DNA from: Mucilaginibacter aquariorum
GTDB lineage: Bacteria; Bacteroidota; Bacteroidia; Sphingobacteriales; Sphingobacteriaceae
Assembly: GCF_024498135.1 (NCBI RefSeq)
Contig: NZ_JANHOH010000002.1
Coordinates: forward strand, 620,001 to 684,000
DNA: 64,000 nt
Direction of reading: 5' to 3'
The notes beneath the pieces were generated by a model. The model searched no databases and was not told where the DNA came from. It saw nothing but the letters and a program-made list of their open reading frames with translations. Positions within the stretch are counted from its first letter, which is position 1, and each line of letters begins with the position of its first letter. The translations under genes were made by a program, and so were the position numbers. Positions 55,449 through 63,999 of the stretch are shown piece after piece.

Positions 55449-56039
55449 ATGAATAATCAAACGGATCACTTTTACAACAAATTCTCATTCTTATACCCCT
55501 TGGTGGATGTGTTTCTGAAACCGCAAAAGAAAGTTTTGTTCGACGAAATCAATAGGTTGCCTGAGGGTAATTTGCTTGAGATTGGTGTTGGCAACGGTGC
55601 TCATTTCCACCTTTATAAAAAGCATAAAGTAGTTGGTATCGATACCTCTGCAGCAATGCTCGAAATTGCCCGAAAAAAATGTTGCGAAAATATCAAGGTT
55701 TTTAAAATGGATGGTAAGGCACTTTTGTTTTATGATGAAGAATTTGACTACGTTGTTCTCTCGCATGTTATTGCCGTAGTAGATGATCCGGAGCAATTGT
55801 TAAAAGAAGTGTTAAGAGTATTAAAGCCACAAGGACAAGTATTTATTCTTAATCATTTTACACCAAATAACTGGCTTAGACATTTTGATCGTGCATTTGG
55901 GATGATTTCAAAGTTCTTTCACTTCAAATCGGTTTTCTGTATTGATGAAATAACCACTATCAAGAAGTTTATTCTTTTAAAAGAGGTTCATTTTGGTTTA
56001 GCATCCTATTTCAAACTTTTAATTTATCAAAAAAAGTGA
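55449..56039 (+). CDS. Class I SAM-dependent methyltransferase (phospholipid methyltransferase-like)
   Basis: A 196-residue small methyltransferase. Motif I is LLEIGVGNGAHF, followed by VGIDTSAAML and DYVVLSHVIAVVDD. The size and the C-terminal RHFDRAFGMISKFF region resemble PmtA-type phosphatidylethanolamine N-methyltransferases. The stop overlaps the GTG start of the next gene by 4 bases (GTGA), and DgkA follows, so a role in lipid chemistry is reasonable. The first start at 55449 is supported by the leader distance. Confidence 0.8.
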   Translation: MNNQTDHFYNKFSFLYPLVDVFLKPQKKVLFDEINRLPEGNLLEIGVGNGAHFHLYKKHKVVGIDTSAAMLEIARKKCCENIKVFKMDGKALLFYDEEFDYVVLSHVIAVVDDPEQLLKEVLRVLKPQGQVFILNHFTPNNWLRHFDRAFGMISKFFHFKSVFCIDEITTIKKFILLKEVHFGLASYFKLLIYQKK

Positions 56040-56539
56040 GAAGAAAGTATGTTTTTATTTGCGTATCGTTGCTCATCAGTTTGTTCATTTATTTATTTTA
56101 TCGAACAGAGAGAACAGTTGTGAACGAGATCGTTATTCGAATGATCTCATACGAGACATACACAAGCTTAAAGGCACATATCGTTAAGCTATTACCTTTG
56201 AATGATATTGTGATTTATTCATTACCCGAAGGGTTATGGGTATTTTGCATTACGCTTACATCAAAACCGTATTATATTAGGCTTAATAACTGGCGAATTG
56301 ACTGCGTGTTTGTTCCACTCGTGCATTGTTTTGGCCTGGAAATATTCCAGCTTTTCCACCTTACAAATGGGCGATTTGATTTTATGGATATTGGGATTTC
56401 TACCATATTTTGGTTGATTGGAAATTACGCTTTCGGTGACAAGTCTGACAAGCAGAATATTTTAGCTTCGCTTAATTCAAAAACGATGGTTTGTATCGCT
56501 ACTTATTGCATTGTTTATTTATCGCATGTTATAAAATAG
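56036..56539 (+). CDS. VanZ-like integral membrane protein
   Basis: A 167-residue membrane protein starting at GTG 56036, inside the end of the methyltransferase gene (no in-frame ATG fits). It has about four helices. The segment YSLPEGLWVFCITL and the downstream EIFQLFHLTNGRFDFMDIGISTIFW resemble VanZ-like proteins, in which a glutamate/aspartate pair is conserved. The function of this group is not well established. It is coupled to the methyltransferase and followed by DgkA 25 bases later. Confidence 0.65.
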   Translation: MRRKYVFICVSLLISLFIYLFYRTERTVVNEIVIRMISYETYTSLKAHIVKLLPLNDIVIYSLPEGLWVFCITLTSKPYYIRLNNWRIDCVFVPLVHCFGLEIFQLFHLTNGRFDFMDIGISTIFWLIGNYAFGDKSDKQNILASLNSKTMVCIATYCIVYLSHVIK

Positions 56540-56564
56540 CATAAAATATTACACCGAAGAGAAC

Positions 56565-56933
56565 ATGAACAGAATCAAGAAACACCTAACCAGCTATCAA
56601 TACTCCATACGCGGAATATGGCTGGCATTTAGATACGAACATAACATGATCTTTCATCTTGTGGCTGCTATTGCCGTTGTGATAGTAAACAGCCTGCTGA
56701 AAGTTAATAAAACCGAGTGGCTCGTAACCCTTATACTGATTGGCCTGGCATGGATGGCGGAGATCTTCAATACAGCTATCGAAAAGTTAGCGGACCGGGT
56801 TACCAAAGAGCATGACCCATTGATTGGCCAGGTAAAAGATTTATCTGCCGGGGCTGTGCTTATTATATGCTTTTTCGCGACTGTATGCGCCGTTATCATT
56901 TACCTGCCTTATTTGATGGGATTGAAGTATTAA
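56565..56933 (+). CDS. dgkA: Diacylglycerol kinase (DgkA-like)
   Basis: A 122-residue small integral membrane kinase. The conserved segment EIFNTAIEKLADRVTKEHDPLIGQVKDLSAGAVL (read in pieces) holds the catalytic Glu/Asp/Lys residues, and three hydrophobic helices are visible. It phosphorylates diacylglycerol or undecaprenol. It ends the three-gene operon, convergent with the RluA-like gene with only a 10-base gap. Family assignment is firm; undecaprenol versus diacylglycerol is open. Confidence 0.9.
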   Translation: MNRIKKHLTSYQYSIRGIWLAFRYEHNMIFHLVAAIAVVIVNSLLKVNKTEWLVTLILIGLAWMAEIFNTAIEKLADRVTKEHDPLIGQVKDLSAGAVLIICFFATVCAVIIYLPYLMGLKY

Positions 56934-56943
56934 GCAAAACCCT

Positions 56944-58656
56944 TTAAAAATCCTCTGCAACTTCAAAGATGAGCTTTTCTTTAGTTATGGGATGTGCAAA
57001 CTCAAGATAAGCAGCGTGGAGGTATAATCTTTCAGAAACGGTACCATACAGGTCATCACCAACAATCGGCGCATTAAGCCCCTGCTCGTGAGCCGAGTGG
57101 ACGCGCAATTGATGGGTGCGCCCGGTTAATGGCCAAAAATGAACTTTAGTGGTTGTTTCATTAGCCGTAATAACTTTCCATTTTGTTATGCTTTTTTTTC
57201 CGAATTCAGAACATACCAGTTGTCTTGGTCTGTTATGTAAGTCGCCACGCAACGGGAGCACGATCTCGCCTTCTGCTGGGGCCATCACTTTAGAAAGCAA
57301 GGCAGTGTAACGTTTGTTCACAGTTCGTTTAAGAAATTGCCTTTGAATAGATTTATGTGCTTCTTTTGTTTTTGCTACAACCAACAAGCCGGAGGTTGAC
57401 ATATCCAGCCGGTGGATCATCAAAGGTTCAATATTTACAAATGCTGATTTAAGCCGTGTATAAACCGAATCCTGGATGTGGATACCCGGGACCGAAAGTA
57501 ATTCGGCAGGTTTATTGATTATTACAAAAGCATCATCTTCGTAAACAATCGTAAGTTCGCGGTTTTCTCCCGGATTTTTTATAAGCGGGTCTTCATCTAA
57601 AGTGATCCCTTCAAGCATATGTTTAAGGATGGGTTTACACTTCCCCGTGCAGGCCGGATAAAATTGTTTGTGTTTCCTGATCTCGGATTTGGGAGAAGCG
57701 CCCCACCAAAATTCTGCCATTGCAAGTGGCTTGTATCCGTTCAAAAAAGCGTGTTGTAATAATTTGGGTGTCGCGCACTCCCCGGCAGCCGAGGGCGGCT
57801 TTCCAAAAACGGTGTCGTTAAAGATAGACTGTAAACTTTTCTTGTCACCATCTTTATTCAAAAACTCATATTGCTCAAATAGTTGCTTTTGTAAAGCAGC
57901 AGATCTTTCCCTGCGCTCATTTTTTAAAGCTTCGACCTCAGTTGCAAATTCTTCTATCCCGGATCTTATTTCTCCTAAAAGTTGTGCCCATTTATTCAAT
58001 AATACATTAAGCAAATGCTTGTCATGTAAACTTTGTTTAATCAAATCTGCTTCAAAATCGCTGTAAGCAACTTCACTTAACATGCCCTTTTGGTCTTCCC
58101 TGAGTTTTTTCCGGGCGGCTTTATTGATCTTTAATTGTTTCTTGAAATCAGATATTTCCTGAATAGATAGGGCATTTGAGCGCTCCAGGTCCTGTTTTAA
58201 GTTTTTGTAATTATCACCCGATTCTATTTTTTTGATCTGCAGATTAATAGTGTTAATGATCTCCTGCTCTTTTAAAAAAAAGCTGTCTTCGATCAGCATA
58301 TCAAAAACCGGTGGGACAAACTTAGCATGGTCATTTGAACCGGCAAGCTTCCCCGAAAATGCCGATAAGTAGCCTAATTTTCCTTGTTTGTCCTGAACCA
58401 CTAAAACACCAAACATTTTCCCGATAACGGGCCCCTGATGATCTTCTGTAAGACCGAAATTGTGCTGCAGGTCCGTTTGGGTTTCCAGATAGCATTGAAG
58501 TTCGGCAGCCGCTATTTTTGTAAGCGGATGCGGTTCATAATAAAAAGGGAAGGTAAAACACGCAGGTAACTCAATCCCTTTAACCGAACTATCAGAAAAG
58601 TAAATAATATTATTGGGGATGTTATTTACCAGGGGCTTTGTTTTTGTATTATCCAA
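56944..58656 (-). CDS. RluA-family pseudouridine synthase with long N-terminal extension
   Basis: A 570-residue protein. The catalytic part is C-terminal (about 350-570): IVYEDDAFVIINKPAELLSVPG, the catalytic Asp in HRLDMSTSGLLVVAKT, and GRTHQLRVH. The first 350 residues include a coiled coil rich in Lys, Glu and Leu (about 150-280) and a cysteine-containing segment (GECATPKLLQHAF, YPACTGKCKP) that may bind metal. It resembles a Bacteroidota subfamily of RluA proteins that carry this extension. It would modify rRNA or tRNA uridines. Confidence 0.85.
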   Translation of the reverse strand: MDNTKTKPLVNNIPNNIIYFSDSSVKGIELPACFTFPFYYEPHPLTKIAAAELQCYLETQTDLQHNFGLTEDHQGPVIGKMFGVLVVQDKQGKLGYLSAFSGKLAGSNDHAKFVPPVFDMLIEDSFFLKEQEIINTINLQIKKIESGDNYKNLKQDLERSNALSIQEISDFKKQLKINKAARKKLREDQKGMLSEVAYSDFEADLIKQSLHDKHLLNVLLNKWAQLLGEIRSGIEEFATEVEALKNERRERSAALQKQLFEQYEFLNKDGDKKSLQSIFNDTVFGKPPSAAGECATPKLLQHAFLNGYKPLAMAEFWWGASPKSEIRKHKQFYPACTGKCKPILKHMLEGITLDEDPLIKNPGENRELTIVYEDDAFVIINKPAELLSVPGIHIQDSVYTRLKSAFVNIEPLMIHRLDMSTSGLLVVAKTKEAHKSIQRQFLKRTVNKRYTALLSKVMAPAEGEIVLPLRGDLHNRPRQLVCSEFGKKSITKWKVITANETTTKVHFWPLTGRTHQLRVHSAHEQGLNAPIVGDDLYGTVSERLYLHAAYLEFAHPITKEKLIFEVAEDF

Positions 58657-58667
58657 TGATCTTTATT

Positions 58668-58706
58668 AAAAATAAAGCCTAACCAATTATTTCTAATTGG
58701 CTAGGC
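58668..58706 (-). terminator. Rho-independent terminator on the minus strand
   Basis: TAATTGGCTAGGC (58694-58706) pairs with GCCTAACCAATTA (58677-58689) over a GAAA tetraloop on the minus strand, with a T-rich tail read leftward from 58676 to 58668. Nothing on the minus strand just to its right encodes a protein; the tRNA-like 3' end at 58718-58743 may be what it once terminated. Confidence 0.7.
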
Positions 58707-58717
58707 CTTTAATTGTG

Positions 58718-58743
58718 TGGAGCCAGAGGGGGTAGGGTCGAAC
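58718..58743 (-). other. tRNA/tmRNA 3'-end-like remnant
   Basis: On the minus strand the sequence reads GTTCGACC then a short run of C and TA, then CCCTCTGGCTCCA. The last 13 bases would form half of a T stem and a TGGCTCC acceptor with discriminator A, and GTTCGACC matches a T loop. An extra 5 bases break the pairing and no anticodon arm follows, so no full RNA gene is present here. The terminator next to it fits an RNA gene end. It may be an attachment-site scar. Confidence 0.35.
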
Positions 58744-59440
58744 ACTTTATTCCTCTTTTATTGCTAATTAGTGAATTTAAAATCAAGTAGTTAAATAATA
58801 TGCGGTCAAATTGTGATTGCTTAATAGTTTGTTTAGAAGAAGTCAAAATCGAACAACTTTAAAACTTTATTTGAAATATTCGATGCAGAAATGTTCGACT
58901 ATCGAATACTTATTGATTTTAAGTGATTTGTCTTTTTTGCTTTTGTAAGACTCTGATTTACAACTTCATGAATTAGGAATATTTAATATTAATAATTTTT
59001 ACGAATTGACTATTTTGCTGCCGGGCTCTTAAATCGACTCATCTGACCACGTCCTTTATGGGAAATGGTGTATAATAAGGACTTGAATAAATATCAAGCA
59101 TTAAATAAAGTGATTGGGGGCCTTGTATGGCTTGACAAGAGATATTTGCGGAGAGCTGGGTTCAGAACCTAAGTTAATTTTGTTCTGTAAATCAGGTGTT
59201 TATGAAATTATAAAAGTTCACTGCCACGATTCTGCCACGAACTTGAAAACATGGACAAAAAGCGCCTGATTGCTCTCCAATTTATATCATCAGTTATCAA
59301 CTGCCTAACTTCTACGTAAGTCAAAGCTCCCTGTAACTGTAAATCGTTTCTTTTTATTTATAAAGATAGAAAAGAACGAGTAAACAAACAAATTTCCGTA
59401 AACAATTGGATTATGACTATCAATTTAAAAGATTGAATAA
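58744..59440. other. Noncoding, AT-rich stretch of about 700 bases
   Basis: No gene could be supported on either strand. A short direct repeat, CTGCCACGA, occurs twice at 59220-59239. The stretch separates two tRNA-end-like sequences and probably represents decayed island DNA. Confidence 0.5.
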
Positions 59441-59462
59441 TTCGAGCCCAATCAGGGGAGCC
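59441..59462 (+). other. Second tRNA-end-like sequence (possible attachment site)
   Basis: TTCGAGCCC followed by AATCAGGGGAGCC resembles the T loop and 3' arm of a tRNA-like attachment site, with no body upstream. It lies 61 bases from a fragment of a serine recombinase and directly before a terminator. Confidence 0.3.
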
Positions 59463-59467
59463 GGAAT

Positions 59468-59506
59468 GGGCAAGCACGAGAAATCGGTCGCTTGCCCTTC
59501 TTTTTT
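59468..59506 (+). terminator. Rho-independent terminator
   Basis: GGGCAAGC (59468-59475) pairs with GCTTGCCC (59490-59497). The loop contains a smaller CGA-GAAA-TCG hairpin, and TTCTTTTTT follows. It sits between the tRNA-end-like sequence and the recombinase fragment. Confidence 0.75.
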
Positions 59507-59522
59507 GCTTTTTATTTCGCTG

Positions 59523-59741
59523 TTAATCAAGTAGACAAGTGTAAAGTTCACTAGTCAATGCGGTTCGATGTTGCAATTCTTCGAAAGTGAATTTTTGGGG
59601 GAACATCGAACCGATTAATTCGCGTTTTTCATAACTTGTTGATTTTGAGTATATCGTATTTAGTTTTGTTAATTTGGTAATTGCTTTCCGTAACATCGGT
59701 TCAATATTTTCAGCTCTAGAATTAGCGGCGGCTTCTGTCAA
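59523..59741 (-). pseudogene. C-terminal fragment of a serine recombinase
   Basis: The 72-residue frame contains KLTKLNTIYSKSTSYEKRELIGSMFPQKFTFEE, which matches the extreme C-terminus of large serine recombinases of Bacteroidota (in the family the segment ...EKRxLIGSIFPEKxxF... is followed by a short tail). The catalytic N-terminal domain is absent. The upstream part (MTEAAANSR) is not recombinase-like, marking the broken end. It indicates a deleted mobile element. Confidence 0.65.
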
Positions 59742-59944
59742 CAGACGATAAGACCAGGCTTATGTTAACATTCAGCAGTTTTCCGGATGAAGTGATCCGT
59801 AAGCATCTTGATTTTTATTCGAATGTTACCCTTGGTGTTTTGAAGAATTTGTGTGAGTAGCTCATAAAGAAACCCTGACGCTTTCACGTAAGGGCTTTGT
59901 GCGAATTGATTAAAGTGGCTACGCTGAAGGATTAGTAAACCAAA
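59742..59944. other. Unrecognised sequence between fragments
   Basis: A short rightward frame (ATG near 59762) encodes MLTFSSFPDEVIRKHLDFYS and about 12 more residues. It has no recognisable domain and may be the end of another broken gene, since the frame remains open upstream. Confidence 0.25.
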
Positions 59945-61003
59945 CTATTCTGTTCTCAGACTTTTAATGGGGTTAACAATGGCCGCCTTGAGTGATTCAT
60001 AACTAACGGTTATCCAGGCAATCAGCAGGGCCGCTACAGGTGCCACCAGGAAAATAACCCAGCCTGCATCAATATGATAAGCGAATCCGCTTAACCAACT
60101 GTTAACAGCATACCATGAAAGCGGTACGGCAATTACGATGGCTATCGCTATTAACCTCGTGATACCCGCAGATAATAAGTAAACAAGGTTAAATATAGAC
60201 GCGCCTAATACCTTGCGTACACCGATCTCTTTGGTGCGTTGTTCGGCCATAAAGGCCGACAGGCCATATAAGCCAAGACATGAAATAAAGATGGCCAGGC
60301 ATGCAAATAAATTAAAGATACTGCCTATTTGCTGCTCACCTTTATAAAGGTTAGCCAAATCCTGGTCAAGAAAGTCATACTTAAACGGATAGGCTGGATT
60401 AAGCTGTTTGCTTATTTTCTCTAATGCCGCGATGGTTTGCTCGGTACTTCCCGGGTTTGTCCGTATCATTATAATTCCGCCGTATTTGTTAAAGCGTAAA
60501 ACCAGTGGTTCAATAGCCTGCTGTATTGGTTTAAAATTAAAATCCTTTACTACGCCAATGATATTGCCTTTGGCTCCCTGAAACTCAAATGTTTTACCTA
60601 CCGCCGAATTGACATCCAAACACATAACAGCCAGCATCTTTTCATTAACAACAAAATTATTTGAATCTGCTAAAAACGAAGTTGAAAAACCACGACCCCT
60701 CAATAGCTTTATTTGAAAAACCTTTATAAAATCTTCATTCACATCTAAAGACGGGATCACCACCTGCGACCGCGGATCTTTACCCTTCCAGTTTACATCT
60801 ATCGTTCCGCTGATCAGGTTAGTGGGCAGGTCAGAAATAATTGCAAAATTACTGGTAAGCGGGTTTCCTCTCAGTTCGGCTTTCAGGGCCTGCTGTTTGC
60901 CCCACATATCGCCGGTCATGGGCATATACAGCAGATTATCTTTCACAAAGCCTGGGTTCCTGTTTTTTATAAACTTAAGCTGGTTGTAAATGGTACGTGT
61001 ATC
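59945..61003 (-). pseudogene. Truncated FtsX-like ABC permease
   Basis: This is the C-terminal half (about 350 residues) of a MacB/FtsX-type permease that in Bacteroidota is usually near 790 residues. It carries a periplasmic MacB_PCD-like part and an FtsX domain with helices and the conserved FMAEQRTKEIGVRKVLGAS segment. The open frame continues into DNA on its upstream side, but the sequence from TRTIYNQLK outwards turns into an oxidoreductase fragment on the other strand near 61003. The missing half includes the first membrane segments and first MacB domain, so it is unlikely to be functional. Confidence 0.75.
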
Positions 61004-61192
61004 CAAAGCCGGCAAACACGCCATAAGCGAAAAACCAATGTCGGTAAATGCCCGGCAGGGTCAGGAAATGGTTGATGCCTGTAAAAAGGCAGGTGTAAAG
61101 CTGTTGGTTGGCTACGGCATGCACTTTGAACCCAAAACACTGGAGGTTATCCGGATGAGGCAAGCTGGTGAGTTTGGCAAGATCAGTTTTTT
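61002..61192 (+). pseudogene. Internal fragment of a Gfo/Idh/MocA oxidoreductase
   Basis: About 62 codons read KAGKHAISEKPMSVNARQG, then LLVGYGMHFEPKTLEVIRM and GEFGKIS. The EKP motif is the NAD-binding signature of Gfo/Idh/MocA proteins, followed by the matching helix-strand. Both ends are missing; the left end joins the FtsX fragment and the right end joins a TetR fragment on the opposite strand. Confidence 0.7.
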
Positions 61193-61309
61193 ATCGGTAC
61201 CCGCCAGCCGGGCGATCTTATTGACGCCCAGACCGGCATATCCCTCGTTCTTAAAGACCTGGGCCACCGCGTTGATCAGCTTTCGTTTGGTTTGTTCTTT
61301 GTCTCTCAT
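61181..61309 (-). pseudogene. N-terminal fragment of a TetR family regulator
   Basis: About 43 residues from ATG 61309: MRDKEQTKRKLINAVAQVF, then GLGVNKIARLAGTDKKLI, the typical TetR helix-turn-helix start. The frame then runs into antisense oxidoreductase sequence. It lies 30 bases downstream of the MFS exporter and was probably its regulator before truncation. Confidence 0.7.
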
Positions 61310-61339
61310 GATTACCGTGGGTTTAGGTATAGTCTGGAT

Positions 61340-62731
61340 TCAATTTGCCTTCAAAACATATTTGAAGCTTAATATGATCGTTGCCAGGATAAGTATGATT
61401 GAAACGCCTGCAATAACTGGTATGGCAGAAACTATCTCTGCGGGTCCGCCTGCGGCTAAGGCGCCAAAGACCGCAACGCCGATGGCTCCGCCGGTCTGCC
61501 GTATTGTATTCAGTACTGCCGAGGCAGTGCCGGATAATGATTTATCTACACTCGCCAGGATGCCGTTAGTCATGGCCGGAACCGCCATGCCCATGCCTGC
61601 GGGCATGAGTAAAAAAGGCAGGAATAATTGCCAGTAGGGTGTGTTTGCGCCAGCGAGGAAAAGTCCCGTGAAGCCTAATGCAAAAATGAAGAGACCGGTG
61701 ATAATCGATAAGCCGATACCGAACCGGTTAATGACCCGTCCGCTTAACAGGTTAGTGATCACAAAACCAACAGTTAAGGGGACAAAGGCCAGGCCTGCGC
61801 TCATAGAAGAATAATGCAGGACGTTTTGCAGATAAAGGCTAAGTACGAAAACGCTTCCATAATAAGAGCCATTAAGGATGCCTCCTAACAGCAGTAATAC
61901 ATTAAAGCTTGGAGAAGCGAACAAATGCAATGGAAGGATCGGGTTCGGGGCTTGCTTCTCGATCCAAATAAATGATCCCATCAACAGTATGCTTAATAAT
62001 ATACCCCCTGAAATAAACGGATTCTTTATTCCGAACTGATGCCATTCGATAATGGAGGCGATCAATATAGTAGCGGCCAGCATCCAAATCAATTGCCCTG
62101 CTGTATCGAACTTTTTAGCGGTAACGGCTACGGTCCCTTTTGGTAATTTGAAACTTAGCAAAAAACCTGCGAGGCAAAACGGAATGTTGACGTAAAAGAT
62201 AAAACGCCAGTTGCTGATATGGATCAGCAGGCCGCCGATCAGCGGCCCGGCAGCCAGCGCAGCACTGCCCGCAGCCGTCCAAAGCCCAACAGCCCGGATT
62301 CTCGTAGAAGGCTCGTGCGCAAAAGCCTGGTTAAGAATGGCCAGGGAACTGGGGATCATGGTGGCGGCGCCGATACCCTGCAACACCCTGAAAACGACCA
62401 GCCAGATCGAACTGTTTGCTAAGCCGCAGCCGGCAGAAGCGATGCAGAATATCATGATGCCCGACTGGAAGATCCTCAAAGCGCCCAAACGATCGCTTAA
62501 ACTGCCTGCTGATAACATCAGCACTGCAAAAGCCAGGGTATAAGCATCCACCACCCATTGTAAAGTAGTTATACTTGCATGATAGGATTGCGCGATCTGC
62601 GGCAGCGCGAGATTAACAATGGATACATCCAGCTGCGCGACGACAAAAGCTAAGCCGGTGACGGTAACTACTTGTCCGAAATTTGTATGTTTTGACGCTA
62701 TATTCAACTTTATAAATTTTCTGAGCGCCAA
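61340..62731 (-). CDS. MFS drug efflux transporter (DHA2, EmrB/QacA-like)
   Basis: A 463-residue transporter with 14 predicted helices. The DHA2 motif is LDVSIVNLALPQI in helix 1, followed by WVVDAYTLAFAVLMLSAGSLSDRLG (motif A), RVLQGIGAATMIPSSLAI, and GLWTAAGSAALAAGPLIGG (motif C). It exports drugs or other hydrophobic compounds. It lies between an AraC gene (36 bases upstream) and a TetR fragment downstream, all leftward. Confidence 0.88.
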   Translation of the reverse strand: MALRKFIKLNIASKHTNFGQVVTVTGLAFVVAQLDVSIVNLALPQIAQSYHASITTLQWVVDAYTLAFAVLMLSAGSLSDRLGALRIFQSGIMIFCIASAGCGLANSSIWLVVFRVLQGIGAATMIPSSLAILNQAFAHEPSTRIRAVGLWTAAGSAALAAGPLIGGLLIHISNWRFIFYVNIPFCLAGFLLSFKLPKGTVAVTAKKFDTAGQLIWMLAATILIASIIEWHQFGIKNPFISGGILLSILLMGSFIWIEKQAPNPILPLHLFASPSFNVLLLLGGILNGSYYGSVFVLSLYLQNVLHYSSMSAGLAFVPLTVGFVITNLLSGRVINRFGIGLSIITGLFIFALGFTGLFLAGANTPYWQLFLPFLLMPAGMGMAVPAMTNGILASVDKSLSGTASAVLNTIRQTGGAIGVAVFGALAAGGPAEIVSAIPVIAGVSIILILATIILSFKYVLKAN

Positions 62732-62767
62732 ATTAAGCGTTGAATTTTTTAGGAATTTGGAACCTGA

Positions 62768-63649
62768 TCAAGATGCCCCCCGGTTAAATCCTATCGTATC
62801 CCTGTAAAATTGCGGCGAAATATCTGTTTTGCCTTTAAAAACCCGGCTGAAATAATACTCGTCCTCATAGCCGAGTTCCCACGCGATTTCTTTAATGGTC
62901 TTATCAGTAAGATATAATTCCCTTTTGGCTTCAATAATGATCCGTTCGGTGATCAGGTCTGATGGTGTTTTATTAAAATGATTTTTGGTGATCCGGGCAA
63001 GTGAAACCGGCGTCAGATTTAAAATATCGGCGTAATCGCTTGCAGAATGTTTTAACCGGAAATTGTCCTCGATCGCATTTTTCAGGTTCTGGATCAAAAA
63101 ATGTTGTTTACTGTTGGTGTTATCAGCATCCTGAAGGGTTTGCTGTTCAAGTTTTATCCTGGTGGCCATCACCAGTAATATTTTCACGTAAGAGACAAGC
63201 ACCTCATCTTTCCTGAACTCTTCGTCTTTTAATTCATTGGCTATTTGTTCGATGAGGTTTAAGATCGTTTTTTTACAACTTTTGTTGATGCAGACAAATG
63301 GCTGTTCATAGATATTGTTAAACAGAAGCCCGTTATTGGCTATTTCTTTATGGTGCCTGTAGATACAGAAAAAGTCATGATGGAACTGGATCGCGATACC
63401 TGTCAAAGTCCCTTTTGACAGCAACATAAATGGCTGGTAAGGATAGAATGCGAAAAGGGTATTTTCCTGGAAAGAATAGTCGCACATATCAACCCTGGCC
63501 AATCCTTCACCGGAAGTGATGAAGATGAGCGTGAAATAATTATTCCGCTGAATATGATCAAAATAGCTGTTATTATCGAACTCAAATAGTTTGAACGACA
63601 AATTTCCGTTCTGCTGATTGACGAGTGTATATACAGATTGAGATAACAT
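62768..63649 (-). CDS. AraC family transcriptional regulator
   Basis: A 293-residue regulator. A cupin-like N-terminus (residues about 1-160, YFTLIFITSGEGLARVDMC) is followed by the AraC helix-turn-helix pair (SASDYADILNLTPVSLARITKNHFNKTPSDLI and IAWELGYEDEYYFSRVFKGKTD). It is cotranscribed with a deaminase 5 bases upstream and with the MFS exporter, and probably controls this operon. Confidence 0.88.
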   Translation of the reverse strand: MLSQSVYTLVNQQNGNLSFKLFEFDNNSYFDHIQRNNYFTLIFITSGEGLARVDMCDYSFQENTLFAFYPYQPFMLLSKGTLTGIAIQFHHDFFCIYRHHKEIANNGLLFNNIYEQPFVCINKSCKKTILNLIEQIANELKDEEFRKDEVLVSYVKILLVMATRIKLEQQTLQDADNTNSKQHFLIQNLKNAIEDNFRLKHSASDYADILNLTPVSLARITKNHFNKTPSDLITERIIIEAKRELYLTDKTIKEIAWELGYEDEYYFSRVFKGKTDISPQFYRDTIGFNRGAS

Positions 63650-63654
63650 GGTAC

Positions 63655-63999
63655 TTACGATTTAATAAATGTTTTACTGAACTGTTCGCTGAGGGCTTTA
63701 CACTCATCCGAACAAATTCCCCCGGTGATCTTCGGACCGGTTCCCCATTTTGGTACGTCCGCTGTAGACAGGATATTAAATCGGGAAGTTGAACCACCAA
63801 TATATGGTACAGAGGCCCCATATACCAGTTCAGGGATCTTGTGATGCCGGATCACGTAGGAACACATGATGCAGGGTTCATGCGTAGTATACATGATCGA
63901 TCTTTCCAATTGGTCTGCATGTCCGTTTTTTACAGCATCCCTTACCGCTAATATTTCCGCATGGTTGGTAACATCACCCGAGGACCTCCCTGATTCTAT
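63655..63999 (-). CDS. Nucleoside/cytosine-type deaminase (5' end outside window)
   Basis: The frame is open to the right edge, so the N-terminus is missing. Present are the zinc motifs of the cytidine/deoxycytidylate deaminase superfamily: HAEILAV (HAE) and the PCIMC (PCxxC) segment in THEPCIMCSYVI. The C-terminal region GGSTSRFNIL and CKALSEQFSKTF completes the domain. It probably deaminates guanine, cytosine or a tRNA adenosine; the short segment cannot separate these. Confidence 0.8.
   Translation of the reverse strand: MESGRSSGDVTNHAEILAVRDAVKNGHADQLERSIMYTTHEPCIMCSYVIRHHKIPELVYGASVPYIGGSTSRFNILSTADVPKWGTGPKITGGICSDECKALSEQFSKTFIKS

Noticed and set aside
58718..58743. Complete tRNA or tmRNA gene on the minus strand
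   Set aside because: The T stem does not pair and no D or anticodon arm could be found upstream, so only a 3'-end remnant is reported.
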